Shown here: one piece after another, positions 1-9,159 of the stretch | Layout of the letters: the number at the start of each line of letters is the position of its first letter | Numbering within the stretch: the stretch's first letter is position 1 | Assembly (NCBI RefSeq): GCF_003020115.1 | Contig: NZ_PYFX01000011.1 | Location: forward strand, 124,001-188,000 | Reading direction: 5' to 3' | Source: Bradyrhizobium sp. MOS002 | GTDB taxonomy: Bacteria > Pseudomonadota > Alphaproteobacteria > Rhizobiales > Xanthobacteraceae | DNA length: 64,000 bases | Made by a program: the position numbers and the translations under genes | The notes under the pieces: generated by a model | Seen by the model: the letters and a program-made list of their open reading frames with translations, nothing else | Databases searched by the model: none | What the model was told of the DNA's origin: nothing

Positions 1-248
1 TCATTCAGAGCGGCAATTTCAAGGCCGGCGATCGTTTGCAGCCGACCACGACCGCGACGACGGTCCGCGTGCGCGACGGCAAGACGCTGACGACCGACGG
101 CCCATTTGCCGAAACGCGCGAGCAGCTCGGCGGCTATTACCTCGTGGAGGCCAAGGATCTCGATACCGCGATCGAGATCGCGTCGCGGATTCCGTCGGCG
201 CGCATCGGCTCGATCGAGGTGCGGCCGATCTGGGTCTACGACAAGTGA
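1..248 (+). CDS. YCII/DGPF-domain protein, 5'-truncated by the window edge
   Basis: The reading frame is open from base 3 to the TGA at 246-248, so only the C-terminal 80 or so residues are present and the true start lies outside. The visible part carries the family's DGPFAE signature followed by an EQLGGYYLVEA-like strand and a GSIEVRPI end, which is typical of the YCII-related (DGPF) fold. The biochemical role of these ferredoxin-like proteins is not established. They commonly sit directly before an ECF42 sigma-factor gene, and that is the case here (the next start is 22 bases downstream), so the two are probably co-transcribed. A TTG at 36 could be read as a start, but it would cut into the conserved domain. 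Confidence 0.85.
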   Translation, partial: IQSGNFKAGDRLQPTTTATTVRVRDGKTLTTDGPFAETREQLGGYYLVEAKDLDTAIEIASRIPSARIGSIEVRPIWVYDK

Positions 249-270
249 TGGCGGAGCCGCGCATCGGCGC

Positions 271-1503
271 ATGACACTGTCCGAGACCGACAAGATCTTC
301 CGCGACGAGGCGGGGCGGGCGCTGGCCACGCTGATCCGCCTCGTCGGCGATTTCGATCTTGCCGAGGACGCGCTCCAGGACGCCTTTGCGGTGGCACTCG
401 AGCGATGGCCGGCGTGCGAGGTTCCCGACAATCCGCGTGCCTGGCTGGTCAATGTCGCCAAGCACAAGGCGATCGACCGTATCAGGCGCCAGGCCGTCTT
501 CCGCGGCAAGGAGCAGGCGCTCGTGCACGAGCTCGAGCTGAACGCGCAGGCACCCGCCGAGCCGTCGGCGATGCTCGACGACGATATGCTGCGGCTGATC
601 TTCACCTGCTGTCATCCCGCATTTGCGCGCGAAGTCCAGGTCGCGCTGACGCTGCGCACCGTCTGCGGGCTCTCCACGGCGCAAGTCGCGCGCGCCTTCT
701 TGGTCAGCGAAGAGGCGATGGGGCAGCGTCTCGTCCGCGCCAAGCAGAAGATCAGGCTCGCCGGCATTCCCTATGAGGTCCCCGAGCGCGACACGCTGGT
801 GCCGCGGCTCGACGGTGTGCTTGCCGTGATCTATCTCGTGTTCACCGAAGGCTATGTGGCGACCTCGGGTGCGGATTTGATGCGGCCCGATCTTGCGGCC
901 GAGGCGATCCGGCTTGGACGTTTGCTCGACCGGCTGCTGCCCGATCGCGCCGGCATCAAGGGCTTGCTGGCGCTGATGCTGCTGCACGATTCGCGCCGCG
1001 CAGGGCGCCAGACCGCCGCCGGCGACATCGTGCTGCTGGAAGAGCAAGATCGTTCGCGGTGGGACCGTGCACAGATCGAGGAGGGTCTGCGTCTCGTGGA
1101 CGACGCGCTGCGCATGCGCGGCCGGCCGCAGCCCTATGGCGTACAAGCCGCGATCGCCGCGCTGCATGCGCGTGCGCCGAGCTATGAGCAGACAGACTGG
1201 CCGCAGATTGCCGGGCTCTACGAAGTGCTGCTGCGCATCAGCCCGTCGCCGGTGATCGAGCTGAATCATGCAGCGGCAATGTCGATGGTCGATGGCCCCG
1301 CGCGCGCACTCGATCTCGTGGACGCGACCGCCGCACGCGGTGGGCTTCATGGCTACGAGCTGTTGCCGGCGGTGCGGGCGGATCTATTGCGGCGGCTCGG
1401 CCGGAAGGAGGAGGCGCGCGAGGCCTATCGCGCGGCGACGGAGGCGACGCAATTAGAGCCGTTGCGACGGCTGTACGCGCGAAGGATGCGGGAGATGGAT
1501 TAG
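271..1503 (+). CDS. ECF42-type RNA polymerase sigma factor with C-terminal extension
   Basis: A 410-residue protein starting at ATG 271, where MTLSETD begins. An upstream extension of the frame overlaps the YCII gene and was discarded. The N-terminal third has sigma region 2 (a DLAEDALQDAF helix for -10 recognition), and around residues 125-165 a region 4 helix-turn-helix (LSTAQVARAFLVSEEAM). Ordinary ECF factors are about 190 residues; the extra 200 or so residues (FTEGY...DLAAEAIRLGRLL, then LNHAAAM-like TPR helices) match the DUF6596/TPR extension of the ECF42 group. No anti-sigma gene is visible, which fits this group, whose activity is thought to be governed by the extension. Partner genes are usually DGPF proteins, as upstream. 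Target genes cannot be told from the sequence. Confidence 0.9.
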   Translation: MTLSETDKIFRDEAGRALATLIRLVGDFDLAEDALQDAFAVALERWPACEVPDNPRAWLVNVAKHKAIDRIRRQAVFRGKEQALVHELELNAQAPAEPSAMLDDDMLRLIFTCCHPAFAREVQVALTLRTVCGLSTAQVARAFLVSEEAMGQRLVRAKQKIRLAGIPYEVPERDTLVPRLDGVLAVIYLVFTEGYVATSGADLMRPDLAAEAIRLGRLLDRLLPDRAGIKGLLALMLLHDSRRAGRQTAAGDIVLLEEQDRSRWDRAQIEEGLRLVDDALRMRGRPQPYGVQAAIAALHARAPSYEQTDWPQIAGLYEVLLRISPSPVIELNHAAAMSMVDGPARALDLVDATAARGGLHGYELLPAVRADLLRRLGRKEEAREAYRAATEATQLEPLRRLYARRMREMD

Positions 1504-1515
1504 TCGCCACATACT

Positions 1516-1604
1516 CCGTCATTGCGAGGAGCACTTGCGACGAAGCAATCCAGACTGCTTCCGCGGAGGCAGTCTGGATTGCTTCGCTTCGCTCGCAATG
1601 ACGG
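1516..1604. repeat. Imperfect palindromic intergenic repeat, family A copy 1
   Basis: The outer arms are CCGTCATTGCGAG (1516-1528) and CTCGCAATGACGG (1592-1604), exact reverse complements, with inner arms GCAATCCAGACTG and CAGTCTGGATTGC. The element can fold into one long hairpin of about 89 bases in the gap between two convergent genes. A second copy is at 13067-13153. Confidence 0.9.
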
Positions 1605-1620
1605 GGTGTGGCAGTCGCCG

Positions 1621-2484
1621 TCACTTCGTCGCGATAGTCGTTGTCTCCTGAGGGAGACTTCCCAGCAGCGCCTGCAAGGTCGACAGTGTCGAGTGATCCG
1701 CGACCCCATCCAGTCGCGCCGGGCGGAAATGGCGCTGGAACGCGGTGACGACTTCCATGGTCGCGGCGTCGTATTTGCCGGTGAGGGGAACGCCGTAGCC
1801 GTATCTGGCGAGCGCCTGCTGCAGGCTCAGCACCTCGTCGCTGATGGTGCCGAGCATCAGGCTCTCGCCGCGCACCACCGGCGCGGGGGTGACCCAGTGG
1901 CCAACGCCGGAATTGGCCAGCGAATGCCACGGAAATTTTTCACCGGGATCTTTCTTGCGCGCGGGCGCCACGTCGGAATGGCCGAGCACCCGGTGCGCGG
2001 GCACCTTGCGGCGGAGCATGATGCCGCGGCACAGCGCGATCACGGCGGCGATCTGGCGCAGCGGAAACTCCGGATAGCCCCAGTCGTGGCCGCGATTGAC
2101 GATCTCGATGCCGATCGAGCAGGAATTAATGTCGTCCTCGCCGGACCAGGACGAGACGCCGGCATGCCAGGCGCGCCTGGCCTCCGGCACGCATTGCACG
2201 ATGCGGCCGTCTTCCAACACGACATAATGTGCCGACACCTCGGTGCCCGCGGAGCAGAGCCGCGCCAGCGCACCCTCGACGTCGGGCATGCCGGTGTAGT
2301 GCAGCACGATCATATCGGGCTGCCGGCCCTTGTTGCGGTCGCCATGGTTCGGTGAGGGGATGATGTCGGAGACGATCGAGGAATCCGGCTCGAACGTCCG
2401 CATGTTCGCGGCGGCCTTGGGAACCGGGAGAACACGTTGACGCTTCGAATCAGATCCAGACGGCGTGGACGAACCGGACGACAT
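1621..2484 (-). CDS. N-acetylmuramoyl-L-alanine amidase, Amidase_2 with C-terminal peptidoglycan-binding domain
   Basis: A zinc amidase that should cleave the bond between MurNAc and the stem peptide, in cell-wall recycling or turnover. From the start at 2484 it is 287 residues. The Amidase_2 core starts with the zinc ligand in VLHYTGM, continues through GIEIVNRGHDWG, and ends with AHRVLGHSDVAPARKKDPG, which supplies the second His and the Asp. The last 70 residues (LQQALARYGYG... TGKYDAATMEVVTAFQRHF) form a PG_binding_1 domain, as in AmiD rather than the shorter AmpD. An alternative start at 2403 (MRTFEPDSS) fits rhizobial homologues and would remove a Ser-rich leader; neither start has a strong ribosome site. 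No clear lipoprotein or Sec signal is seen, so the compartment is uncertain. It converges on the sigma factor and diverges from the dcw cluster. Confidence 0.85.
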   Translation of the reverse strand: MSSGSSTPSGSDSKRQRVLPVPKAAANMRTFEPDSSIVSDIIPSPNHGDRNKGRQPDMIVLHYTGMPDVEGALARLCSAGTEVSAHYVVLEDGRIVQCVPEARRAWHAGVSSWSGEDDINSCSIGIEIVNRGHDWGYPEFPLRQIAAVIALCRGIMLRRKVPAHRVLGHSDVAPARKKDPGEKFPWHSLANSGVGHWVTPAPVVRGESLMLGTISDEVLSLQQALARYGYGVPLTGKYDAATMEVVTAFQRHFRPARLDGVADHSTLSTLQALLGSLPQETTTIATK

Positions 2485-2928
2485 AAACAGCTCGAGACAA
2501 AGAGAGTGTGTGGGCCAAGCCCTTCTCTTTACTATTCCTTTACCCTCCACCGTGCGCAACCGCGCGACGAGGTTAACGGATGCATTTTGGCGCATGTGTG
2601 TGGATGAAGCATCACCGCCGCGTCAGCTTTTCGACTTGTCGCGAGCCGATCAACGCTTTCTTAACGCTAAGGGCCGTTACTGAGAGATGAAGAGCCGACC
2701 CGCGTCCGGAGGCGGCCAAAGCGTATTTTGGCTCGAAATCCCATGGCTGCCCGACAAGTTCCAAGGGGAATACTGGGTTGGTGGCCCGGGACGACCGGGC
2801 ACGGTAACCATGTTGGACGGGGGTTGGGTCGTGGAACCGCCGCGACGCGGAATCATGCGAGGCGTTATGAGCTTGTTCGTCCCCGATCTCACTTGGGAGT
2901 CCGGCGGGGCGATCGGCAGGCTTGGCGC
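2485..2928. other. 444-base gap before the dcw cluster, likely promoter region; no mraZ
   Basis: The gap separates the divergent amidase from rsmH and should hold the dcw promoter(s). It contains several TTAAC words (2573-2577 and around 2650), but I could not defend a -35/-10 pair. No MraZ coding sequence is present, although mraZ often precedes rsmH. An 81-codon frame (2687-2932) ends in an ATGA overlap with rsmH, but its codon use is mediocre and the protein looks like nothing known; it could at most be a leader peptide. Confidence 0.5.
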
Positions 2929-3918
2929 ATGAACTCGGCTCCGCACATCCCCGTTCTTGGCCGTGAGGCCATCGACCACCTCGCCCCACGCGATGGCGGC
3001 ATTTACATCGACGCGACCTTTGGTGCGGGCGGCTACAGCCGTGCGATTCTCGACGTGCCGGGAACCCGGGTGATTGCCATCGATCGCGATCGTACTGCGA
3101 TCGCAGGCGGTGCCGAACTGGTCGAACGCTCCGCGGGCCGGCTGACGCTGGTTGAAGATCGCTTCTCCAACCTTGCCGAGGTCTGCGCGGCTCAAGGCGT
3201 CGATGACGTCGACGGTGTCGTGATGGACGTCGGGGTGTCCTCGATGCAGCTCGACCAGGCCGGGCGCGGCTTCTCGTTCCGCCTCGACGGTCCGCTCGAC
3301 ATGCGGATGGGGCAGACAGGCCCGACTGCGGCCGATGTCGTGGCGCGCGCGTCGGAAGGCGATCTCGCCGACATCATCTATCTTTTCGGCGAAGAGCGGC
3401 ATTCGCGCCGCATCGCCCGCGCCGTCGTCGCGGACCGTCAGGAGACGCCGTTCACGACCACGCGCGCGCTCGCCGATCTCGTCGGCAGGGTGGTTCGTTC
3501 CAAGCCTGGCGATATTCATCCGGCGACGCGGACGTTCCAGGCCCTGCGCATCTTCGTCAACGAAGAGCTCGAGGAACTCCAGAGCGCACTCATTGCTGCC
3601 GAGCGTGTGCTCAAGCCCAGTGGTCGCCTCGTGGTCGTCTCGTTCCATTCGCTGGAAGACCGCATCGTCAAGAATTTCCTCGCCGATCGATCCAAGACGA
3701 GTGGCGGTTCACGCCATCTGCCGGAAGTGTCGCAGGCGGTGCCGAGCTTCCAGCTTCTGACGCGGCGGCCGGTGATCGCAGGCGAAGACGAAGTCGCGCA
3801 TAACCCGCGGGCGCGATCGGCAAAACTGCGCGCCGCCGAGCGCACCTCGGCGCCCGCGCATGACGATGGCGAGCAATCGACCTGGCCAAAACTCTCCGAC
3901 GTCATGAGAGGTGGCTAG
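2929..3918 (+). CDS. rsmH: 16S rRNA (cytosine(1402)-N(4))-methyltransferase RsmH
   Basis: RsmH (MraW) methylates N4 of C1402 in the 16S rRNA decoding centre using S-adenosylmethionine. The product is 329 residues, close to the usual 310-330. The N-terminus HIPVLGREAIDHL and the SAM loop DATFGAGGYSR (residues 28-38) are diagnostic, as are the MDVGVSSMQLD stretch, RGFSFRLDGPLDMRM, and the C-terminal SFHSLEDRIVKNF. I start at 2929 because the protein begins there in the usual way; the open frame runs further upstream without homology. It is the first gene of the dcw cluster, and ftsL follows after 3 bases. Confidence 0.97.
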   Translation: MNSAPHIPVLGREAIDHLAPRDGGIYIDATFGAGGYSRAILDVPGTRVIAIDRDRTAIAGGAELVERSAGRLTLVEDRFSNLAEVCAAQGVDDVDGVVMDVGVSSMQLDQAGRGFSFRLDGPLDMRMGQTGPTAADVVARASEGDLADIIYLFGEERHSRRIARAVVADRQETPFTTTRALADLVGRVVRSKPGDIHPATRTFQALRIFVNEELEELQSALIAAERVLKPSGRLVVVSFHSLEDRIVKNFLADRSKTSGGSRHLPEVSQAVPSFQLLTRRPVIAGEDEVAHNPRARSAKLRAAERTSAPAHDDGEQSTWPKLSDVMRGG

Positions 3919-3921
3919 CGC

Positions 3922-4314
3922 ATGCGCTTCATCCACCTCCTCGTCATCGGCGCGCTGATCTTCGCGGCGGCCTATGTCTACCGGATCAAGATGGACTCCA
4001 CGGCGCGCACCGAAAAGGTGCTGCGGCTGCATGCGGAGATCCGCGAGCAGCGCGATGCGATCGCGGCGCTGCGCTCCGAATGGGCCAAGCTCGATGCGCC
4101 CCTGCGCCTGCAAGGCCTGTCCGACCGGCATCTGCAGCTCAAGCCGGTCAACGGCACGCAGTATGATTCACTGAAGAATTTGCCCGAGCGTCCGCCGCGG
4201 ATGTTCAGGCCGGGCGAGCCGGATCCGATCGGCGCCATGCTCAACACCATCGAAGCCGCGAGCGATCCGGATAATGTGACGGGCTCCGTGCCTCAGCCCG
4301 AGGACAAGCCATGA
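3922..4314 (+). CDS. ftsL: Cell division protein FtsL
   Basis: A small bitopic division protein of 130 residues. It has a short cytoplasmic start (MRF), one membrane segment (about residues 4-20), and then a heptad-like helix up to about residue 55 (RTEKVLRLHAEIREQRDAI). This is the layout of FtsL, which forms the FtsQLB complex in the periplasm and activates FtsWI. FtsL sequences are poorly conserved, so the call rests mainly on topology and on position between rsmH and ftsI. The C-terminal tail is Pro/Asp-rich. The stop overlaps the ftsI start (ATGA, 4311-4314), implying translational coupling. Confidence 0.88.
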   Translation: MRFIHLLVIGALIFAAAYVYRIKMDSTARTEKVLRLHAEIREQRDAIAALRSEWAKLDAPLRLQGLSDRHLQLKPVNGTQYDSLKNLPERPPRMFRPGEPDPIGAMLNTIEAASDPDNVTGSVPQPEDKP

Positions 4315-6062
4315 GTGCTGTGACCCCGGCCAAACCTGAAAAGCCGACCGAGCCTTGGCGGCAGCGGCTGATCCGCAGCCTGCTTTATGGGCGCAACGTC
4401 GACCGCGCGGCCAAGGCGCGGGCGCGCGTCGGCCTGGCGATGCTCGCCTTCGGCGCGGTCTACGCCCTGATCGGCGGCCGGCTCGTGATGTTCGCGATCG
4501 GCGCCGACGCTCACGGCGCGCGCCGCGCCGCGTCGCAGGAGGTGGTCGCGACCGCGCGGCCCGACATCGTCGATCGCAACGGCGCGATCCTCGCAACCGA
4601 CGTCAAGGCGTCGAGCCTGTTCGGCGAGCCGCGCCGCATCATCGACAAGGACGAGGCGATCGAGCTTCTGACCGCCACCGTGCCTGACCTCGACGAGGCC
4701 GAGGTGCGCGAGCGCCTGAAGACGCGCAAGGGCTTCGTCTGGCTCAAGCGCGAGATTACGGCGAAGCAACAGCAGGACATCCACAAGCTCGGCATTCCCG
4801 GCATCGGATTCCTGCGCGAGAACAAGCGCGTCTATCCGACCGGCAACGAGGTCGCCCACCTCATTGGTCTGGTCAACATCGACAATCAGGGCATCGCCGG
4901 CATGGAGAAGTGGCTCGACAATCAAGGGCTCGCCGATCTCCACCGCGCGGGCTTTGCCACCGACCGGCTGCAAAAACCGATCGAGCTCTCGGTCGATCTG
5001 CGCGTCGAGCATGCACTGCGCGACGAGCTCCTGAAGGCCAAGGAGAAATACCACACCAAGGCCGCCTCCGGCATCGTCTCCAACGTCAAGACCGGAGAGA
5101 TCGTGGCGATGGTCTCGCTTCCGGATTTCGACCCCAACAATCCGAAGGAAGCGCACGACCCCGACCGCATCAATCGCCTGACCACCGGCGTCTACGAGAT
5201 GGGCTCGACGTTCAAGGCGTTCACGCTGGCGATGGCGCTCGATTCCGGCAAGATCAATTTGAACACGATGTGGGATGCACGGGGAAACCTGCACTACGGC
5301 AAGTTCACCATCCATGACAGCCACGCGCTCGGACGTTTCATCAATACCAAGGAAGTGTTCACCTTCTCGTCCAACATCGGCGCCGCGCGGATCGCGCTCG
5401 GCCAGGGCGTCGAGGCCCACAAGGCGTTCCTCGCCAAAATGGGCCAGTTGACGCGGCTGCGCACCGAGCTGCCGGAAAGCGCGGCTCCGCTGATCCCTCG
5501 TCGCTGGGGCGAGCTGAATACGGTGACCATCGCGTTCGGCCAGGGCATGTCGGTGGCGCCGCTGCAGGCGGTGATGGGCATCAACGCGCTGGTGAACGGC
5601 GGCTATCTGATTCCGCCGACCTTCATGAAGCGCACCGAGTCCGAAGCGGCGGCCATGGCCAAGCGCGTCGTCAAGACGGAGACCAGCGACAAGATGCGGT
5701 TCCTGATGCGGCTCAATGCCGAAATCGGCACCGCCAAGACCGCCGACGTCAAGGGTTACTACGTTGGCGGCAAGACCGGCACGTCCGAGAAGGTCATCAA
5801 CGGCCGCTATGCCAAGAAGCGGGTCCTCAACTCCTTCACCGCAATCATGCCCTGCGACGATCCGAAATATCAGATCCTGATCATGCTGGACGAGCCCCAG
5901 GCGATTCCCGAAACGAAGGGTTTCATCACCTCGGGCTGGAACGCGGTGCCGACCGGCGGCAAGGTGATCGAGCGGATCGCGCCGCTTTTGGGCGTCGAGC
6001 CGCGGTTCGACCTGCCGCCGTCCGAGCGCCTTATTCTTGCAGCATCCAGGACAACCCAGTAA
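4311..6062 (+). CDS. ftsI: Septal peptidoglycan transpeptidase FtsI (PBP3)
   Basis: A class B penicillin-binding protein of 583 residues that crosslinks septal peptidoglycan with FtsW. After a cytoplasmic tail and a membrane segment (about residues 40-62) come the PBP dimer domain (from RPDIVDRNGAILATD) and the transpeptidase domain. The three active-site motifs are readable: STFK with nucleophile Ser299, SSN at 353-355 and KTG at 488-490. Length and order match alphaproteobacterial FtsI. Its start overlaps the ftsL stop by 4 bases; murE begins 84 bases after its stop. Confidence 0.97.
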   Translation: MSAVTPAKPEKPTEPWRQRLIRSLLYGRNVDRAAKARARVGLAMLAFGAVYALIGGRLVMFAIGADAHGARRAASQEVVATARPDIVDRNGAILATDVKASSLFGEPRRIIDKDEAIELLTATVPDLDEAEVRERLKTRKGFVWLKREITAKQQQDIHKLGIPGIGFLRENKRVYPTGNEVAHLIGLVNIDNQGIAGMEKWLDNQGLADLHRAGFATDRLQKPIELSVDLRVEHALRDELLKAKEKYHTKAASGIVSNVKTGEIVAMVSLPDFDPNNPKEAHDPDRINRLTTGVYEMGSTFKAFTLAMALDSGKINLNTMWDARGNLHYGKFTIHDSHALGRFINTKEVFTFSSNIGAARIALGQGVEAHKAFLAKMGQLTRLRTELPESAAPLIPRRWGELNTVTIAFGQGMSVAPLQAVMGINALVNGGYLIPPTFMKRTESEAAAMAKRVVKTETSDKMRFLMRLNAEIGTAKTADVKGYYVGGKTGTSEKVINGRYAKKRVLNSFTAIMPCDDPKYQILIMLDEPQAIPETKGFITSGWNAVPTGGKVIERIAPLLGVEPRFDLPPSERLILAASRTTQ

Positions 6063-6146
6063 TCAACCGGGTGGGCCGTTGCCGCTGCTGAGTCGGGATT
6101 TCCCTGCAGATTCGGCGATCCGGTCCGGCATGTCGACTGGAAGACC

Positions 6147-7619
6147 ATGAAGCTGCGCGACCTCCTCGGTCAGGACGTTCAGGGCAATGATGCCGCAATC
6201 GAGCCCGCCGTCGCGGCGCTCGACGTGAGCGGTGTTGCCCTCGACAGCCGCGCGGTCAAGCCGGGCGATCTCTTCTTCGCGCTTGCGGGCAGCAAGACCG
6301 ACGGTGCGCGCTTCATCGATGCCGCGATTGCCGCAGGCGCGGTAGCGGTTGTCGGCGACCATGCGCCTGATGGCTGCAAGGTGCCGTTCATTGCGGTTGC
6401 CAATCCGCGCCGCGCGCTGGCGCTGGCCGCGGCAAGATTCTACCCCCGTCAGCCCGCGACCATTGCCGCGGTGACCGGCACCAGCGGCAAGACCTCGGTC
6501 GCAGCATTCACCCGGCAGATCTGGGAGCGGCTTGGGCATGCCTCCGCCAGCATCGGAACCATCGGCCTGGTCTCGCCGAAGCGTACCGTCTACGGCTCGC
6601 TGACGACGCCCGATCCGATCGCGCTGCACCGGCAGCTCGATGAGATCGCGCGCGAGGGCGTCACGCATCTCGCCTTCGAGGCCTCCTCGCACGGGCTCGA
6701 TCAATATCGTCTCGACGGCGTGCGCGTGTCCGCCGGCGGCTTCACCAATCTCTCGCGCGACCACATGGATTATCATCCGACCGTCGCGCATTATCTCGCG
6801 GCCAAGCTCAGGCTGTTTCGCGAACTTGCCCCGCCGGGTGGCGCGGCCGTGATCTCCGCCGATCATGATTGCTCGGCGGAGGCAATCAGTGCTGCGACAT
6901 CGCGCGGCTTGCGCGTGATGGCGGTCGGCCGCAACGGCGACGGGGCGGGCGAGGGCATTCGTCTCGCCGGTGCGGAGGTCGAAGGGTTTTCGCAAGTGCT
7001 TTCGCTCGAACATCGCGGCAAGCGGTATGCGATCCGGCTGCCGCTGGTCGGCGAATTCCAGATCGAGAATGCGCTGGTGTCGGCCGGCCTTGCCATCGGC
7101 ACCGGCAGCGACGCCGCAAATGTATTCGCGAGCCTCGAACGTCTCGAAGGCGCCAAAGGCCGGTTGGAGCGCGTCGGCGAGCGCAACGGTGCGCCGATCT
7201 TCGTCGACTATGCGCATAAGCCCGATGCGCTGGCGAAGGCGTTGCAGGCGCTGCGTCCCTACGCCAGGCGCAGGCTGGTCGTCGTGTTCGGTGCCGGCGG
7301 CGACCGCGATGCCGGCAAGCGTCCGATCATGGGCGAGATCGCGGCTGGCAACGCCGACGGAATCATCGTCACCGACGACAATCCGCGCAGCGAGAAGCCG
7401 GAATCGATCCGCGCCGAAATCCTCGCCGCCGCCAAGGGCGCCCGCGAAATCGGCGACCGGGCCGCGGCGATCCGCACCGCGATCGCGGAATTGGAAGATG
7501 GCGATGCGCTGCTCATCGCCGGCAAGGGCCACGAGACCGGGCAGATCGTCGGCGGAGAGGTTTTGCCCTTCAGTGATCACGAGGCGGTCGCCGCCGCATT
7601 AGCGTCGAGGATTGCATGA
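6147..7619 (+). CDS. murE: UDP-MurNAc-L-alanyl-D-glutamate--2,6-diaminopimelate ligase
   Basis: This cytoplasmic ATP-dependent ligase adds meso-diaminopimelate to UDP-MurNAc-Ala-Glu. The 490-residue product has the Mur P-loop TGTSGKTS with Lys115, the central motif EASSHGLDQ, and HKPDALAKAL at the start of the C-terminal domain. The DNPR motif (residues 411-414) marks specificity for diaminopimelate rather than lysine. The stop overlaps the murF start (ATGA at 7616-7619). The ATG at 6147 follows a GGAAGACC stretch that can serve as a ribosome site. Confidence 0.97.
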   Translation: MKLRDLLGQDVQGNDAAIEPAVAALDVSGVALDSRAVKPGDLFFALAGSKTDGARFIDAAIAAGAVAVVGDHAPDGCKVPFIAVANPRRALALAAARFYPRQPATIAAVTGTSGKTSVAAFTRQIWERLGHASASIGTIGLVSPKRTVYGSLTTPDPIALHRQLDEIAREGVTHLAFEASSHGLDQYRLDGVRVSAGGFTNLSRDHMDYHPTVAHYLAAKLRLFRELAPPGGAAVISADHDCSAEAISAATSRGLRVMAVGRNGDGAGEGIRLAGAEVEGFSQVLSLEHRGKRYAIRLPLVGEFQIENALVSAGLAIGTGSDAANVFASLERLEGAKGRLERVGERNGAPIFVDYAHKPDALAKALQALRPYARRRLVVVFGAGGDRDAGKRPIMGEIAAGNADGIIVTDDNPRSEKPESIRAEILAAAKGAREIGDRAAAIRTAIAELEDGDALLIAGKGHETGQIVGGEVLPFSDHEAVAAALASRIA

Positions 7620-8995
7620 GCGCGCCAATATGGACGGTGGCCGAAGTGGCGCGCGCGCTGGGCGCCGCCGGATCGTTCCCGGACACGCCGATCGACTTCG
7701 TCACCCAGGACAGCCGGTTGGTGAAGCCAGGCAGCCTGTTCGTCGCGCTCAGCGGCACGCCGAGCGGCGGCTTCATCTCGGCCTTTGCCAGCGCGCGTGA
7801 CGGCTGGGAGTTCGCGGACAAGGCGGAAGCCTCAGGCGCGGTCGCGATGATCGTGCCGCACGAGATCGCGGGCATCCGCATTCCCCAGATCGTCGTCAAG
7901 GACACCCTGATCGACGGTCTCTGGGGCCTTGCGCGCGCGGCACGTGCGCGCTTCAACGGACCGGTGATCGGGCTCACCGGCAGTGCCGGCAAGACCAGCA
8001 CCAAAGAGTTTCTGGCCGCCTACCCCGGCGCCTATGCCAGCCCGTCGAGCTTCAACAATTTCTGGGGCGTGCCGCTGACGCTGTGCAATGCGCGGCCCGA
8101 TGCCAGTCTCTGGGTCGTCGAGATGGGCATGAACCAGGCCGGCGAAATCGCGCGGCTCAGCCAACTGACGCGGCCGACGGTGGCGCTGGTCGTCAACGTC
8201 CAGCCGGTGCATCTAGAGAAGCTCGGTTCGCTCGAAGCCATCCGCCGCGAGAAGGTGTCGATCGCACTCGGCCTGCCCTCGGAAGGCGTGCTGGTGCTGC
8301 CCGCCGGGATCAAGGCGCCGGACTGGAAGGGCAAGGTCATACGCTTCGGCGACAAAGCCGAGGTGCACGAGGTCGCGCACGCGCCGCACGGCGACAGCTG
8401 GCAGGTCGTGGCCGCGCTTGGCAAGAAGGAGATCGCGTTCAGCCTGACGCCGGGCGCGCCGCACCGCGTCCAGAACGCGCTCGCCGCGCTCGCATCGATC
8501 CGTGCGGCGAACCTCGATGCGGCGACGCTTGCGATCAAGCTCGACCGCGTCGGCATCATGACCGGTCGCGGCGTCGAGCAGGCGGTCGGCGGCGTCACCG
8601 TGATCGACGACAGCTTCAACGGCAATCCGGCCAGCGTGGCGGCCGCGCTGCAAAGCCTGCAGGCGCGCAACACGACCGGCGGCCGCCGCATTGCCGTGCT
8701 GGGCGACATGCTGGAGCTGGGCGACGGCGCGCCCGGCTATCACACCGACCTCGCCAGGCATCTCGACGGCATCGACGGCGTCTATTGCGTGGGGCCCCTG
8801 ATGCGTCACCTGTTCGAAGTGCTTCCAGCCGGCAAGGGTCTCGGCTGGCACGACGACCCCGTCACGCTGAAGCCCGGCGAGGTCGCAAATCTGCTGAGGG
8901 CAGGCGATGTCGTGGTTGTCAAGGGCAGCAAGAAGATGTTCTGGGTCAACAAGTTTGTGCCGGGCCTAGTGGCCGCCTTGCAGGCAAGGGCGTAA
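7616..8995 (+). CDS. murF: UDP-MurNAc-tripeptide--D-alanyl-D-alanine ligase
   Basis: MurF adds the D-Ala-D-Ala dipeptide made by Ddl to the UDP-MurNAc-tripeptide, the last cytoplasmic ligation. At 459 residues it is of normal length. The P-loop LTGSAGKTSTKEF (Lys126), the VVEMGMNQAGEI motif and DDSFNGNPAS near residue 325 are typical. Start codon and previous stop overlap by four bases, so murE and murF are probably translationally coupled. A gap of 164 bases without a convincing gene follows before mraY. Confidence 0.97.
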   Translation: MSAPIWTVAEVARALGAAGSFPDTPIDFVTQDSRLVKPGSLFVALSGTPSGGFISAFASARDGWEFADKAEASGAVAMIVPHEIAGIRIPQIVVKDTLIDGLWGLARAARARFNGPVIGLTGSAGKTSTKEFLAAYPGAYASPSSFNNFWGVPLTLCNARPDASLWVVEMGMNQAGEIARLSQLTRPTVALVVNVQPVHLEKLGSLEAIRREKVSIALGLPSEGVLVLPAGIKAPDWKGKVIRFGDKAEVHEVAHAPHGDSWQVVAALGKKEIAFSLTPGAPHRVQNALAALASIRAANLDAATLAIKLDRVGIMTGRGVEQAVGGVTVIDDSFNGNPASVAAALQSLQARNTTGGRRIAVLGDMLELGDGAPGYHTDLARHLDGIDGVYCVGPLMRHLFEVLPAGKGLGWHDDPVTLKPGEVANLLRAGDVVVVKGSKKMFWVNKFVPGLVAALQARA

Positions 8996-9159
8996 ACTGC
9001 TTGGAAGGCGCTGTTCCCGAATCTCACCCTTTCCGGCGCGAAGCCGTTCGTTTTCTTTAGAGGTCGCCCGACCCCATGATGAAGACCAGCGAATGCGCGC
9101 GAGGCAGGTTGATAAGGCCAAGATCAAGGCGCGTGCAAAGGCGCCATAGGACCGTCTGA

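Noticed and set aside
19..1350. Long open frame on the minus strand across the sigma-factor gene
   Set aside because: The high GC at third codon positions produces long antisense frames. The protein has no recognisable domain and the plus strand has clear sigma-factor and YCII sequence.
2687..2932. 81-codon frame overlapping the rsmH start by ATGA
   Set aside because: The overlap is attractive, but codon use is unlike the neighbours and no family is recognised. It is mentioned in the gap entry only; conservation in relatives would be needed to call it.
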